DNA of 64,000 bases from Oegoconia quadripuncta (GCA_949316235.1 OX438757.1:11340657-11404656); one strand, 5' to 3'; positions 1 through 19,900 are shown, counted from the stretch's first letter. Notes: generated by a model not told the origin, from the letters alone. Translations and numbers: made by a program.

Positions 1-1237
1 GGAACCCAGGTAGCAGTAGAGGCACATAGGGCACCATCTACCTTCAGTAGGCGCCATATTGAGTACCCTTTGTTGATCCTAGCTCATAGGAGTTACATTG
101 GGAGGCGTGTGGAGGTGGGGTTGCCGCTAAGTAATAATGAAGTATTCTCTCTGTTCGAAATAAGATAGCCAGTTTTTTAGGTAAGTTGAAGGTTCGGAGT
201 GAGTGTCCATTTCTGATTAAGCCAAAGAAATGTGTGAAAACAAAGAAACTACAAACAATTATTTTGTAAACACACCATCAAATAGCAATTGAGATTGTTT
301 CTTAGTAATATTTTATTACCTCACCATGCACGTTCATGTCGTTGGAGATAAGAGATTGATTGACGAGCGTGAAACAACTTTACATCTTTTCTTTCATCCG
401 ACGCAATAATAGGGGTTATGCAATTCTCCTACGTACGTTTGATGCACAAATTTTTCGTATATCGTCACTGCTTCTTGTTAATTATTCAATTTAGCACAGA
501 AGAGTAGGAATATAAAAAGTGGACTTTTTTGCTTTACAAACCTAAATAGATAATGATAGATGATAAAAGATAATGCGAATAATAGAATTCATCGAAAATT
601 ATGGATTAATTTTCAAACCCCGTTGATATGATTTTAAGAAACAACCGACTGCTGGCGTCACTTACAGGCTCGTTCGTCGGCTAAATACACTTCACAACAT
701 ACATAAAAAAAAAAAAAATACGCCCCGAATACAGAACCTCCTCCTTTTTTGAAGTCGTTTAAAAATAGACCGAAGTCTTCTATTCCCCTTAGAAAATATT
801 TTTGAGACGTCAGGGGTTATCTCCGAAGTTTTATTTAGAAGTGCTAAGCTCGTCAGCCTCTCTTCTAACACCAAGTGTTCCAATTTTTTACGCGGAGAAA
901 ATAATATGTCTGAAGTCTTGAAATTTGTAGTATATGATTTTGAGGGGTAATGACCTCTGTAAGTATTGGAGCTTGGTTAACAATCACCAAGGTGTTCATA
1001 GCACGAGCACAAAGCGCCTCAATATTAGACAATGGTAGAGTAACATCGCTGTCTTTAGCTTTTACTTAAATATGGTAATTTTGTTGTGGGTTCGTTTTTC
1101 GAAGTTACTGCTTTTGTACTGGAATATCATTTGTAATGCACTGCAATGCTCTTATTGTGAACATTCGGAAATGTACCTACGAATAAGCGTCAAAATTCTG
1201 TTTTATGACATTTTATGTAAATAAATAACTAAGAGGC

Positions 1238-1280
1238 ATTTTGCTTAGTTCGGGACTAGATGATTGGTGTAAGTGTCCGT
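1238..1280 (+). repeat. SINE-A 3' tail fragment
   Basis: ttttgcttagttcgggacta, gatgattggtgtaagtgtcc: matches the tail of the SINE-A copies with one or two changes. Confidence 0.7.
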
Positions 1281-2070
1281 AACGTTGGTTTGTTTTACTC
1301 ACCGCAAAGTTAATTTTACAAGTGATTAACAAAGAAAATAGGTTAACATAAAACTATGTTGAAACTTGGACTCAGCAGATTTGCTGATTTTCAGTCCATC
1401 CCCCAGTACTGCCACCAATGAATCGTAAAACATTAGGCAGATTTAATTAGGCTTCATTTTAGAGGATTCATCTTGGACCAATAATCCGGCTTATGGACTC
1501 GGTGAACAACTTCATCCATTCCGAACTAATATTTAGCTTGTAGCCGACTTATGTCTTTCGAATTCACGCTCAAAAAATGCATTTGAATACCAATTTTAGT
1601 GAGCACACTACTTTAATTTGACCTTGAGGAACACAATAATGTCATCATCACCACCTTCCTGCCATCGAAACTTTTCCGTTTGTAATAGATAATTTAATTA
1701 TACAAATATGGAAATAGCGTTTAGTGACGGAACCCGCATATGAACGAAAGTAGGTAATCATTACTAAATTTTATTGTTTATTTATGTTTATTTAGATGCG
1801 TTATTTCCCAACCTAGTCTGCGGTTTGAAACACGGTTGCGATTGTGGTGTGTAATATTTAGAGACGCTAAAACCGTTCAACTTTGACATCTGTCTGATTT
1901 ATAGAGGGCTAGCCAAGTTCTTCACATTTTAAAAATTATGTAAACGTAAAATGATTTATTATTTATTTGTAATATATTATAAATTAGCAGAAATTCTTAA
2001 CATAAGTCATCGGACCCATCTTATATTTTGTGTGACAAATTATTAGGTACAGTTTTGTGGTAGGTAGGTA

Positions 2071-2218
2071 CATTGTTGTGTTCCGGTTGTTTGAGATAAC
2101 ATAGTCTGTCCCCCAAATAAGTTGGGAATTCCGGATAAGCGCGCTTCCACCTTCGGCCTAATCTTCACTTAACATCAGGTGTGATAAAGGTCAAACAGTA
2201 ACGCGCTGTGCATAGAAA
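2071..2218 (+). mobile_element. SINE-C 3' fragment
   Basis: Starts cattgttgtgttccggttgt and continues with gtctgtcccccaaataagtt, ccaccttcggcctaatcttc and gtgcatagaaaag. The head is missing. Confidence 0.7.
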
Positions 2219-2499
2219 AGTATTTGTTTTTAAAATCTTTATCTAAATAAATACGAAACATACTTAGTATTAATAAATCGTTGTCAAAATTGAGATAACC
2301 TTGAGTTGACGCTTGAGAATCTGTTACATATTATAAGAATATCAAAAAAATAGTATTGAGACTGAGACGCCATCCCAATCTCAAGATCGATATATTCCTA
2401 AGATACAGGTAAAAGATTTATCTGGTTCGGACATCACACTAATATAATTAATTGACAAACTTAAGCAAAATTAATCAAAATTACTTTAAATAACCGATT

Positions 2500-2924
2500 G
2501 ACCGATTGGTGTAGTGGATAGTGACCCTGTCAGCGAAACCAACGGTTGCGGGTTCGAATCCCGCGACGGGTAAATGTTTGTGTGATGAATACAAACATTT
2601 ATATCTCTTATACTCTTATACTTATACTTAAACTCTTATAGAGATAAGCTCGCCTTTTGTATATTTTAATATTCTCCTGTTTTTTGTTTTGTTTGACGTG
2701 TATTGTTATATACAACGCGTGTATGCTTATATACAATAAAGTGTTAAATAAATAAATAAATAAATTTATTCCCGAGTCATGGATGTTTATATAAATATTT
2801 ATGTATGTTTATCCGTTATCTAGTATCCATAGCACAAGCTTTGCTTAGTTTGGGACTAGATGATTGGTGTAAGTGTCCGAAATATTTATTATTTATTATT
2901 ATTTATTATATATTATTATTATAA
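2500..2924 (+). mobile_element. SINE-A interrupted by a LINE 3' end
   Basis: Head and core at 2500-2602 (gaccgattggtgtagtggat, gttgcgggttcgaatcccgc, atgtttgtgtgatgaataca). The SINE tail resumes at 2764 (cccgagtcatggatgtttat ... gtaagtgtccg, then an ATT-rich end to about 2924). Between them lies an inserted LINE fragment. Confidence 0.85.
2603..2763 (+). mobile_element. Nested 5'-truncated LINE 3' end
   Basis: Contains agagataagctcgccttttg, tatacaataaagtgttaaat and a (taaa)n tail. The flanking attta(t) at 2597-2602 and 2764-2769 is a short target-site duplication. This dates the LINE after the SINE. Confidence 0.75.
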
Positions 2925-4096
2925 CCTAATTAAAATTTCTTTGACATGTTATTAGAATTAAATTATTTTGTATTGCTACGCTCACTTTGCATTTAGATTA
3001 GTTTATACTGAAATAAATTTTATCTTATCTTATTAATACGGCCCTAGGTGTACATTAATAAAATCCTAAGTGTACATAAAAAATTACATTTTAAAGGTTG
3101 GGCAAGCTATGCCTTTACAAATTTATGTCAAATAGCTTAAAACGAAATCACAAATATGTTATATAAACAAACACGTTTACTTTGTTGAGCGTACATTTTC
3201 GCCATACATTTACTGCAATTCTAAAAGCATTGTAATAATTTACCTACAATCTACTACTAGGCACTAAAATAACCTTATACCTACAGCTATAAAAGTAATT
3301 ATGTTTAATTAATTAAAAAAACTATCCAAGGTACTTCAAACCTCATATAATTTTACTTACATCCACTGATTATTTCCAATGTTTGATATTTTTAAGATTT
3401 TTTTTTATTAATAAATGTATCCTTATTTTTAGAAATCAGTTGAGGGACTAGCTATTTTCGATAAACTATTAAAAAAAGAAACGTTACACATAGTATAAAA
3501 TCTTATATATTTTTGAAATTACGTTTCATTTTCCTTTTAGCCCCCTCAGATCAGTTTTTTAACATGTAACTGTATTTGGGACCACCATTTTTTATTATTA
3601 TACCAAATTTCAATTGTCCACCCACACCAAATCGTTTCTGAATAAATAACGGTGACAAATGGATGGACCGAGGTGATTCCATAAGTGTTACGTTTTGCCA
3701 TTGTTGTTACGGAACATTAAAAAGATTAAATAACCTATAAGAAGAGACGATCGTGTTCTCAAATTGAGAACTTTGTTTGATGATCAACTAAGAACGAATC
3801 TCGATTCCTAGTTTACAAAATGTCTATCTCCAAAACATAAGTCTTTAAAACAACTCTCGTTGTAGAACTTAGCTCATTTTACATGCATGTTTTCGTTATT
3901 TCACTCTAGCCCGACACCGCAGACACCTAGATTCGATATGATGTATTGTATAACAATTCGCACTTTCTGCAACACACCCGGCCAAGTGATTACATCAACT
4001 GTGCGCTTTGCGTTATATTATGTTACTACAACTCTAAATGCATGCTCGTACATACGAAATGTATAATACAACTCAAGATGGTATAGGCTTCGCTAA

Positions 4097-4236
4097 GGCC
4101 CGTATCAATAAACTGTTCTCAAGATGGAGTGGACCTTAAGTTGACGCTTGAGAAGCTGTAACATATTAAAACAGTATCAAAAAAAATTGTATTGAGACTG
4201 AGACTCAATCTCACTATCAATCTATTAATACGGCCC
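4097..4236. mobile_element. 140-bp MITE with GGCCCGTATCAATA-type termini
   Basis: Left end ggcccgtatcaataaactgt, right end tctattaatacggccc. The interior aagttgacgcttgagaagct and gtattgagactgagac recurs at 2285-2400 and the terminal part at about 3030-3046 (tattaatacggccct). Confidence 0.65.
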
Positions 4237-7200
4237 AAAGTCCGCTATACTATAGCATGGTAGTGTTCCGGTTAGAAAGATAAGAGGGCCAGTGACATTA
4301 GCAGCATATAATATGAGGAATTACTTTTGAACCCTCAGGGTGACAACAACTCGTCTGTACCTCTGGTATTATTAGGAGTTAATCTCATTTTTTGAGGTTA
4401 CATGCACATGTCATGAGCAATTCTTACTGATCATTTTACGCGAGCTGAGCTTCCCGTTTGACATGCCTTCTCATAAATAAAAAAATATACGATAATACAA
4501 AGTGGAACTGTGTCGAAGCAGTAATTAAAGCTTCATAACTTTGAGGTGTCGAGCGGAGTTACAATCATGAAGGGAGAAGTATGACTGTAAAAACCAATTT
4601 ACTTACCGTTATAGAATGCCATGCACGAACAAAGTCATGAGCTCACGGAATGCACTCTCACGTGAAAATAAACATGTCCTACCACTTCGGAAATTTAATA
4701 TGGATAAATAAAAGTTATGCTTCCCCGACCAAAACTGGTATTTGTTTAATGAGTAGTTTTGAAATAAATATACCCACATTATGCTCCAGTTACAATCGGT
4801 TTACCTTAGCTTTTTCAGGTTTAAAGATTCATGATGGTGATTAATTTGGAATTAATTTAATTGCTGATATTATTATATATAACAGTAAATTTTACGTACT
4901 TAGCTCAATTTTAACAACCACAGCGTTTAAAGCATAATTATGTGGCCTGCCGCTTGACATAGGGCAGCTAATCCTCGTTCGGGTATTTGTGTAAACGAAA
5001 AAACGTAATAATTTTATTGTCATGTCTATAATGCAATAAAGGCTGCATTTACCTTCGGTAGTACCTATACGTTGTTGTTATAATTTTTATCAAATTAAGC
5101 GTAATAAGAAAATTCATGTTCTTATGACGACAAAATTCAAGATAAAGATTCTTGTTGATAAAAGTACAGCACCTACATTATATCTGAGTTGTGCTTGATA
5201 GTAATAAGTAATAACTAATAATAAAATTAAAACACGGTGATAAGGCTTGTAATGCTATTTAAACATGATTCCAGGGTTGTCGGAGTTTTTTATGCTGTCA
5301 TGGTTTGCTGAAAACCAGCTATTCGTAAATCTCATAATTCATACGAAACTGGTTTTTTTTTTAACACCCTTTTGTTTCCTGAAGTCATTAGCTAGTTTCC
5401 ATAATACAAGGTATTCTAGATTGCTGCCAGGGAATCGGTGTTTGTCTGCTATTTTTATTGCGTATATCTTTTAAACTTACGGGCCGTAGGGCGAGTTTGG
5501 GGACACAAATTTAATCTACCCAAATACCATCAGGAGCAACGGTTTGCTTTCTGTTAGTTTAAAGGTATATAAAACATGTCAATGTCAATTCTAGAGGCTT
5601 CGGATACCTACCATGGTCATAGTCTCATACTGAAAATATTTGCAGGCGGCACAGACCAATAAAGGCGGTGACTCGCCGATCACCAAATGGGCTCTCAATA
5701 GCCAGCCTGGATAGTAATATAGGTTTGAACGACTAAGGTTGTAGAGATGTTAGATTACGGGGCATATTATATGAACCTTATATGTAAATTTAGTATGGCA
5801 AAAAGTGGAATCTCGTAATGTGAACAATACGAGTATCATGCTGTGAGATTTATTTTCAATAAAAATAAATAATTATGAAATTGTACACTCCCATATTAGA
5901 GCATACTCTAGTCCTGTCGGCAATGAGCAAATCAATTCAAGCGTCATTACTAGGTGGGCTTTGTACTATGTAACTGTGTTTTAATCTATATGCTACCGTT
6001 ACTATGTATGCTTTGTATTCGTATCGTGTATTGGGTCAAATAAAATTATTCTTATCTACATTAAAGTAATACATTTATCTCAGTATTTATGCCATTTTGA
6101 AAAGGGTAACCATTAGATTAGTCACTTGGTTAAATTTTAGAAAACGACCTCAAGTTAATTCCAATACAAACAATACGTGTTACATTCTCTCGAGCCTTCA
6201 GCTTTCTTTTATTTATGTTTCTAAAACAGGTAAAGTTCCTCGTTTTAGAGACATAAAAGGCCAACTCAATTCACATGTAATGCCACCAGACAATTTCATC
6301 TCCACGCATAATCTGTCAACCCTCGCTATAGGTGGAGTTAAGCGTGACATGCACACAGACGACGGTCGCGGTCGCTGCCCACCGGTTTCATATTACAACG
6401 CTGCGTAAATTAAAAATACGTGAATACTTCTCATGTTGCTGTTGGCCTACACGTTAAATTGATATTTAAACAGTCAAACTGATGTATGGCGCATATATAA
6501 AAATCATTTTCTAAAAAGTATTTCTGTGGAAGAAATAGCCCTTTTATTTATAGAATGTCACTTTCAATAGGTTTTGTGATTTCTTCGCTCATTACTTGTT
6601 TTTATGTTTGATACAATTTGCGCATCAATGCGGCTTGGTTGGGTTTGTGCGGTGTATGCAATAAACTAGAGTCAGCTGTGTGTAAGCTAATGAACAATTC
6701 AACAAGCTTGCCTTGTTCTTTTACTACTTTTCCGTTTTATATGGAACTGAAAGTAGTTGATAAAAAATATTTAAACACGTGTACCTATATAAATATATAT
6801 TTCCAATATGCATATCTAAGGACCTACTTGTGTTAGTGCAGAGTTATTGCATTGGACAAAGGTCAACTGACTTTTTTAGCGCATTGGTGTAATTCAGGCA
6901 ATAATAACACCGAAGTAGGTAAGTGGCTTCGAAGAAATTGTGGTCGGGTTTTATAGGGAAACTGATAAGCCGTCAATCAAAAAACCAAGTTAGTTAACCT
7001 AGTTTTTGTAATACTTGTTAAAATACTGAAAAACGATGTTAATTAACATTTTTATTTTATTTATTACGGCAATTTCTTTTTTTTTTTGTTTTATGAGCAA
7101 CTTGAACAAGCAAATAAGATTATTTTTATATTCATAGGATAGGACATTTATTTATTGTTGTTTTCGACAAAATGACTGCCGTTTGACAGGGACTTGCGAT

Positions 7201-9147
7201 GAGGTGTGGGATGGTGAAAGATATTGCTGCTAAACCAAGATGCTTAACAGGATTTTTGAGTTTCATGCTTGCACGTTTCGTTCGCAACCGAGAAAAAAAT
7301 TTACCTACAAATCCTATTAAAATCTACTAGGTCTCCAAATATAGCAAATACGTTTGGGAAGGAGGTTCGCCACTGTCCGCTAGCCTATATGATGTTAACA
7401 CGTTAAGAATTATGAGTAGTTCTGTTTTGTCGGAAACTACTAAGTATTTCTCAAACGTCCAATTTTCCATTAAAGAACGTTTGAATTTCAAATCAATCAA
7501 AGCTAAAATATCGATACTCCGAGCTCTATTCACAACCTACGCACGGAATTGGAACTTTTCACTCTAGCGCCGCCCGTTCCGAACCTCAGAACACGGACAT
7601 TCGGTCAACCGTTCCGAATCTCGAAATATGACGTTCATTTTCAACTTTTTAACCATAAAAATAGCCAGCTGGAACACACTGACGTTAGTCAATATTCTGT
7701 GAATTGTTAGATTATAAGACATGAAATTTAATGTTATTGGTATTTTATAATGAATAATGATTTTTTTCCTCGTTTTGGAAAACAACGGAATTCCCCATAG
7801 CGTTTAACGTTGGGGACTGTGTAAAGCCAAAATCCAAGACGACATTAATGTTGTGTTAAATGTCAAAATTTAGAATAACCTTGGGACCACCCAAACTCAC
7901 TCAAAGGTCCAATCTTTGAGTGAGTTGGAAAACAACAAAACAACTACACCCCGGGGTCGTGAAGGCACATGGACCTTCAAACTACTTATACCGATATCAG
8001 GGGTATAGTAGGTTTCTTTGAACAAATTCGATAAAATACCATTCCTATAAATACCATTCCTCTACAAGTTTTACATCCATTGTTACAATCTAGAATCAAA
8101 TGATCGTCCCAATAAACACAGCCGTACATTTAAAACAAATCATCCGATCAGTTATATTACCTCTATAAGTTACTTGTGGCATCACTTTATAAAACAAACA
8201 CGACTTTTAGCCACGTAGAGAATTGTTATTAGATTGTCACTGATGATAAATCGACGTGTCCTCGTGTCGGCTGCTAGTCTGTCTGTGCTCGAATCATTCA
8301 GAAATCACGTAATTGTACATACTTGCATGTTTTATGCACACTCTTCCCAATTCTTCATGCTTCCCACAAAAAAAACATCAAATTACAATTAAAAAAATCT
8401 ATTTGCCAAAGATACAAAGTGCAAGATGTCGATAGATAAGTCTTTGGTCCCCAGCGTGTCATAAGCCCGCAAAATACAGTAGTTTTTTTTTAATTTTAAA
8501 TAGGTAATTTGTGGATTAAATAATGGATGTGTTCAATTTATACGTCAAAATTAACCCACTCCGCCATCCGTTACTCGGAATAGTCTGCTCATTCAAGAGA
8601 TTTTAATGATCCTTGAATAATTTCTTAATTTCAAAGAATAACTAGCCATGTTTATAAAAATTACATGTAAGTATTGTGTAAAGGCCTAATTTGAATTACA
8701 TTAATTTTTATGTTTCTTCGGTGAAATTGATAAAAATACAATGTTTCTACTACTATTAAAGTGTAGTTGAGAACAATGATTATGCGTATATGTACGATTT
8801 ACTTTTGAAATGTGCTTTTCCCATACCAATTTTGAATCATGGCATATTGACTAAATGACAACCAGTCCAAAGAATTCCTATTGTGCCGTTGATATTAAAC
8901 TAAGTCTCTATGTATATAAAATCATATTAATAACATGTACAGACACATAATACACGTGGTCCAGTAGCACGAGCATTTGTATGAGTTATGTTTTGTAACG
9001 CGCCATGTAGTCTGCCTCACCGATCTGCTGAAAAGAACCTGATCAAAGATTTACAACCTTTGCAAAACGTGTATATTGTAACCTTTATGTAACAAGCAGA
9101 GCAAACCGTTTCGCTAAACCGAGGGACAATACACCAATTATCACGAC

Positions 9148-9383
9148 GACCGATTGGTGTAGTGGATAGTGACCCTATCAGCGAAACCAACGGTTGCGGG
9201 TTCGAATCCCGCGACGGGTAAATGTTTGTGTGATGAATATGAACATTAATTCCTGAGTCATGGATGTTTATATAAATATTTATGTATCCGTTATCTAGTA
9301 TCCATAGCACAAGCTTTGCTTAGTTTGGGACTAGATGATTGGTGTAAGTGTCCGATTTATTTATTATTATTATTATTATTATC
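9148..9383 (+). mobile_element. SINE-A, full length
   Basis: Head gaccgattggtgtagtggat, B box ggttcgaatcccgc, core atgtttgtgtgatgaatatg, tail to gtaagtgtccg followed by (TTA)n. The cleanest plus-strand copy upstream of Src42A. It is transcribed sense to that gene if this is its intron. Confidence 0.85.
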
Positions 9384-10241
9384 ATATATCAAGGTACAAT
9401 AGATATTTAAAGGTCACCAATCATGGGTAAAAGTGTTGTTCATTTTGCGCAATGATTCACTATTGTATAAACATAAATTCATACTAAGATAGATATAACC
9501 ATTAAAATTAGGTAGTTATTTTGTTTTTGTTTTTTTGGTTTTAGTAACAAAGCTACTTTTCTCTTCGAAACGGCTGCACCAATTTTCATCACACACGTGG
9601 CCACACCTTTCCCCTAGTTTAATCTAAAAATCCTCACTCAAATCGAACAACGCATTGTGAAATACATCCACACAAAAACACCACTCATCATTTTTTTTCG
9701 TCGGGGGTTAAAATACAGTGGATTTGAGAACCTTCACTTCACTTTTTCGAGGTTTTATGACTCCATCGTTTGAGATCGCTTAAAAATGTCAAATACGGCA
9801 TAACAATAGAAATGAAAAACGTCAAATGCACGTAATACCAGAAGCGCACAATGAGTTAAATACGATGTTATGCGTAGGTATACTGACAATCTGCAGATTT
9901 GACATTCCATGTAGGTTTACAATTTTGTACTTATCTGACACAATACTACGTTAGTACTATATTAATTATGTGGCAATACATGCAGCATTGCATGTACAAT
10001 CCTTTTATATATATTAATGAATAATTTGTATTAATTTATGGCTAAGGAAAACGATGTTTTATATCGTGCCAATAAGTCAATAAAGCTATTAAAGCAAACA
10101 TTTTAATTGGTAATTCTATAAACACTACTATATTGAAATCTTTGTAAATTTGTAAGAAAAAATGACATGTCGCCCTTTAGACATACGTCTCAAAATTTTA
10201 GATACTTGTCTATTTTACATTTAATAATCTTAACATAATAA

Positions 10242-15848
<5,607 letters not shown>

Positions 15849-15893
15849 GCCCGGCCCTCCCTGCCGCCCCACCGTCACGCACACGCCCACCAT

Positions 15894-16683
15894 GTAAGCG
15901 TTGCATTTAGTTTACTCAGGGGGAACGCCTAACCATTCATTTAACCCCTTGTAGTCAACAATTCTCAGGATATTCACAAAACCCGTTCAAATTTTAGTAG
16001 TTTTATCTTCATATCATTGAAAGCAAGAAATTCTAATTGAAGATCTCCGTTTACCTTAACTTGCACCTAAATTAATTAACTTTTTGGGGGTTTTATGGCT
16101 CCATCATGTATAACTATGATTCTGTCAAAATCAAGGTTGACAGAAACGCAGTGAGAAAACAAGGTTAGGATACCAGTGGGTAGTACAAAATAAACAGAAA
16201 AGGAAAACTTAAACCAAGTGAGAGTACTATAACGTAACGTAGACTAATAAGAAAACGTCGAATTTGTAAGACAGCGAGGCTGACAATCGTCATAACATAA
16301 ACAATATCGATGCAAAGTAAAGCCTCTGCTTGGAAACTATATAATGCATTCTTAAGTGTTATATTACAATAATATACGAAATGGAGAGACTCAATATATC
16401 TAACTGAAAACTGTCTTGGAGATACTTTGACGAAACGTATGTTTGGCAATTGATATTGATTTAAAATCATCATGATATAAAAAATAAGAAAATCTGACTG
16501 GCTCACCTGGACAAATTAACAATTTGTTCTAACAGTGAAGATATCTTCGCTGTTTAGTCAAATGTAATAACAAGCTACTATGATCACCAGTTCTATCTGA
16601 TATCTTTTTTACAAGATTTGTGTCTGCTCAGTGCTCAAGGCTCCTATGACCACAAGTTACTATATCGGCTGATTTGTCCACAG
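15894..16683 (+). other. Src42A: Putative intron between the Src42A stop and the orphan exon
   Basis: It is bounded by CAT|GTAAGC and tgtccacag|ACT. The interior is AT-rich with no convincing ORF; a 113-codon frame on the minus strand (16165-16506) has low-complexity hydrophobic composition and no family resemblance. The intron would lie 45 nt after the TGA. Confidence 0.45.
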
Positions 16684-16995
16684 ACTCCGGGTCTGTACCA
16701 TATGCCGCCTGAGCTGCAGATGCTCCATACGAGCACCTCCATGCAGCACCTGCAAATGCACCAGCTGGCCGCCCACCAGGCCAGTCTGAGCCAGATGCAG
16801 GCGGCTCACCAGGCGAGCATTCAGATGCAGCACCAGGCGACCATGAACCAGTTGCAAGCGGCGCACCAGGCCAATCTCCAGGCTAAAGCTAAGTCGCAAG
16901 CGATGAAAGCACCGCAGATGGCGGCTCGCTCGCGACCGCTCTGTCACCATCACGCGCCGAGACACAACACTATGGCCGCCTACCGCGCGCCCTAG
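16684..16995 (+). CDS. Orphan GC-rich coding exon, Gln/His/Ala/Met-rich; candidate Src42A readthrough C-terminus
   Basis: An acceptor (gatttgtccacag) ends at 16683. The frame then runs 103 codons to TAG at 16993-16995. Composition is GC-rich with G/C in most third positions, unlike the AT-rich flanks, so I take it as real coding sequence. The peptide starts TPGLYHMPPELQML and continues with degenerate repeats around AAHQAS and AAHQAN (LAAHQASL, QAAHQASI, QAAHQANL), then a basic, His-rich end. No domain is recognised. If the donor after 15893 is used, codon phase 0 meets phase 0 here, giving a 118-residue extension of Src42A past its TGA. Otherwise it would be the last exon of an unrecognised transcript, or an ORF in a spliced Src42A 3' UTR. 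Confidence 0.5.
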   Translation, partial: TPGLYHMPPELQMLHTSTSMQHLQMHQLAAHQASLSQMQAAHQASIQMQHQATMNQLQAAHQANLQAKAKSQAMKAPQMAARSRPLCHHHAPRHNTMAAYRAP

Positions 16996-19900
16996 GCCCC
17001 ACACCGCAATACCACGCGCCGCAATCCTGACACTGTCACACTAAACATTAACCATTTCAGTAGACGTAAGATTCAATTTCGACTGAGACTCTTCGAATTG
17101 TCGTTGCAGTGATTTTTGTCATTGACCGAACGATGTTGACGCTATAGTAATATCCCTAGGGGTAGACATTAATACTCAAGTGATAAGACTTTAACACCAT
17201 TTCGTAATGGCAAAATGGCGTCTTGCTTTTTCTGGTTTTGGAGACATATTGTTTTCAGTCAGTGAGAAAACTGTAATGGCTATAATATTCGAGAAATGGA
17301 CTCCCCGCTTCCACTCCGTGTTCTATATATAACTTCCATTTTCTATTTTTCATCTTACACTTGGGCAGGGCGTTACATCTCCATCATCAGCCCGGCTGTA
17401 CTGCCGATCAAACGTACGACTGAATTGTAGAGTCGTCTACTAGTTGTTGTTATTTAGTCTTACAAAATGTTCATCACCTGCCCTCTTACACTGTCGCATT
17501 TCTAAACAGAATTCCCCAACTTTTAAAGGAACTAGGACTTTTAAATCGAAAAGACCTTTACACTTACAATGATTTAAGGATTAACCATTCCAAAAAAGGA
17601 TTTGGTCCAAATCAAATAAAGCGACTATTTATATTAATAAGTCGGACTTCTACATGTAGAGATTTTTAACAAAGAATTTTGGACAGAGTATACTTGGAGC
17701 CAAAGCGATCGAACATGATTACAATTACGTTACGTCAACGTTTGTCTACAATCCTTTTTATGGAGTATCGAGCTCTCGTGGGCGTCTAGAAAATCTTTTT
17801 ACAAGATATAGTGAGTATGCGATTTTTAAAAGGCGACGTAAACGTAATTTTACTCTTTGATTCGGTAGTAAGTTTAGTTAGACGGTCTACAATTTTCTAA
17901 ATGTATTTAGCGTACCATAGGTTAACATTTACAGTTCTTCAAGTTTTGAGTAAGCCTCGTTTAGAATATCCGTTTGTAATATTAATCGTTAAGTCGAGGT
18001 TCGAGAAAACCGCTTTGAATGTAACAGCGCTTTAACTATTGATTATATTTACGACAATATGGTTGACATATCAAGAGCTTGTTCGTTTTCAGTTTTGCTT
18101 CGAAAGTATCTGTATGTTTTCTTTTGACGCTCTTTTAAATAAGCAATGTTTTGCAATGAAACGATTAATGCTTTGCTGCAATGCAACAGACTGATTTGTA
18201 AATTTCTCGGCTATCTAATAGTAGAAATTGTTCGAATTGAAGTTAGAGGCTATTCCATATAACAATAACTTCGAATTGGTTTCGTGTTTACATGACATTG
18301 GAATGCAAATGGCGCTGTGGTGTGCAAGGGGTGTTGAGGCAGCGAGAGTGGCGACTCAGTGCGAATGTGTGCGTGTAGAGGAGGAAATTTAGGTTCGGCA
18401 GGGATTTTAAATTATCGTGCACCATGCATGACTATGAGGATTTACGTTTTAAAGAGGCCCATTAAACGATTAGGTAATTTCACCTTCGTATACCATGTTA
18501 ATGTAGATTATCGATATTGGTGATAGATGCCAAATATAAATCCTAATAAAGAACTGAATTTATATACATATTAACCGTTCTGAGGGTATTTAGACTTTAG
18601 GACTTTTATTTATGTAACTTAAATGCGATAAGCTTGTCTAAAATTGATTGGAAGCGAGTCATTTTTATTTATTAAATAATTAATAGTAACAATATGTTTT
18701 TGATCTTGGTATTTGCGTTTGAGTTTCCTATAATCTTTTAGTAACAGTTGTCATGCTCAAACAACATTAGAACATTTTACTGTTATTGTACCATATAATA
18801 TAATCAAACACGATATTTATTTGTGCCAAGACTTTTAGTTTAAGCGGAACTTTGATGCCACTTATTGTAATCCCATTTGTATCGTCAGTCCAAACAAATG
18901 TATTTATCTTCTTACTTTATATTAAGTAAGATATGATTGGCCTAAGTAAATAAGTATTTTTGAATGTGTAGGTTTTGTATCCTAACATTGTAGAATTAAC
19001 TTAGTGTATTTACATTATACTGAGTATTTGTCAATAGGAGCACGTGTTTCTAAACGTAACATTCTCATTTGTTAAAACTGCACGTTTTTAGAGAATGCTA
19101 CAAGTGTTGCAATATTTAGTTAAAACCCGGTGCTTAGTATAATTTTATGTGAGGAGTTTCCGGAAACTCGTATCTTGCAGATATGAAATTATACATCCTC
19201 AGAACTTAAAAGACGAATGTTTGTTAATCCATCCTAACCACTGTAAATTTATGCAACAATAGGTTGTTATTGTGTAATTTTTAATATTTCAACAAAATGT
19301 AAATAGTCTCGTGTAGTATTGGTTACATGATTGATATTATTATGTTGGTATTAAAGTATTTGTACGCTGCAGACTCAAAAGTCCACTGACTCTACCATTC
19401 CAATCGAAATTGTGAATACCATACGTTGTTGTCTCATGGACATGATATGGACGATATTTTTATATCATAGCAATATTTTAAAAAGCAACTGTGTCGCACA
19501 AACCACTGCACTTTCAATTAAATATATCTACTCGTAAGGTGCCTGAATAATTGCATTTTTTTACGTCACAAAAAATTTAGTCTGTCAATAAGTAGTTCAC
19601 CACTTGAGGAGTTATATGCCTTCTAGTTCGCTACTACTTCAATGGACACTACTCATTCATAGCCTACATTTCTGAACGCACTGTGGATAGAGCACGAATA
19701 AGATGTATAATATTAAAAATTTTAATCAATTTGATCAGGAATCAATGTTGCTTTGTAAAATCTTCGGAGTGTTCGAAGGAATTGTAAATGTATCAGACTA
19801 GTAAATTCGAAGTAGATTGATCTTGATTACGATAAGATAATGAATTCCAACACGATTGTTTACTCTCCTGTGTTATTTTATTTCCATAATTTATTATGTA

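Noticed and set aside
2500..2572. Possible tRNA gene (A box and B box present)
   Set aside because: The same head recurs at 9148 and 57806, each joined to the same non-tRNA tail; no clean acceptor stem. These are tRNA-derived SINE heads.
6097..6408. 103-codon plus-strand ORF
   Set aside because: No splice sites, no family resemblance, AT-rich codon use; probably chance.
9017..9310. 97-codon minus-strand ORF
   Set aside because: It runs antisense across a SINE-A copy.
16660..17004. 114-codon minus-strand ORF opposite the orphan exon
   Set aside because: Third-position bias and the acceptor favour the plus strand; the minus frame is a by-product of GC-rich codons.
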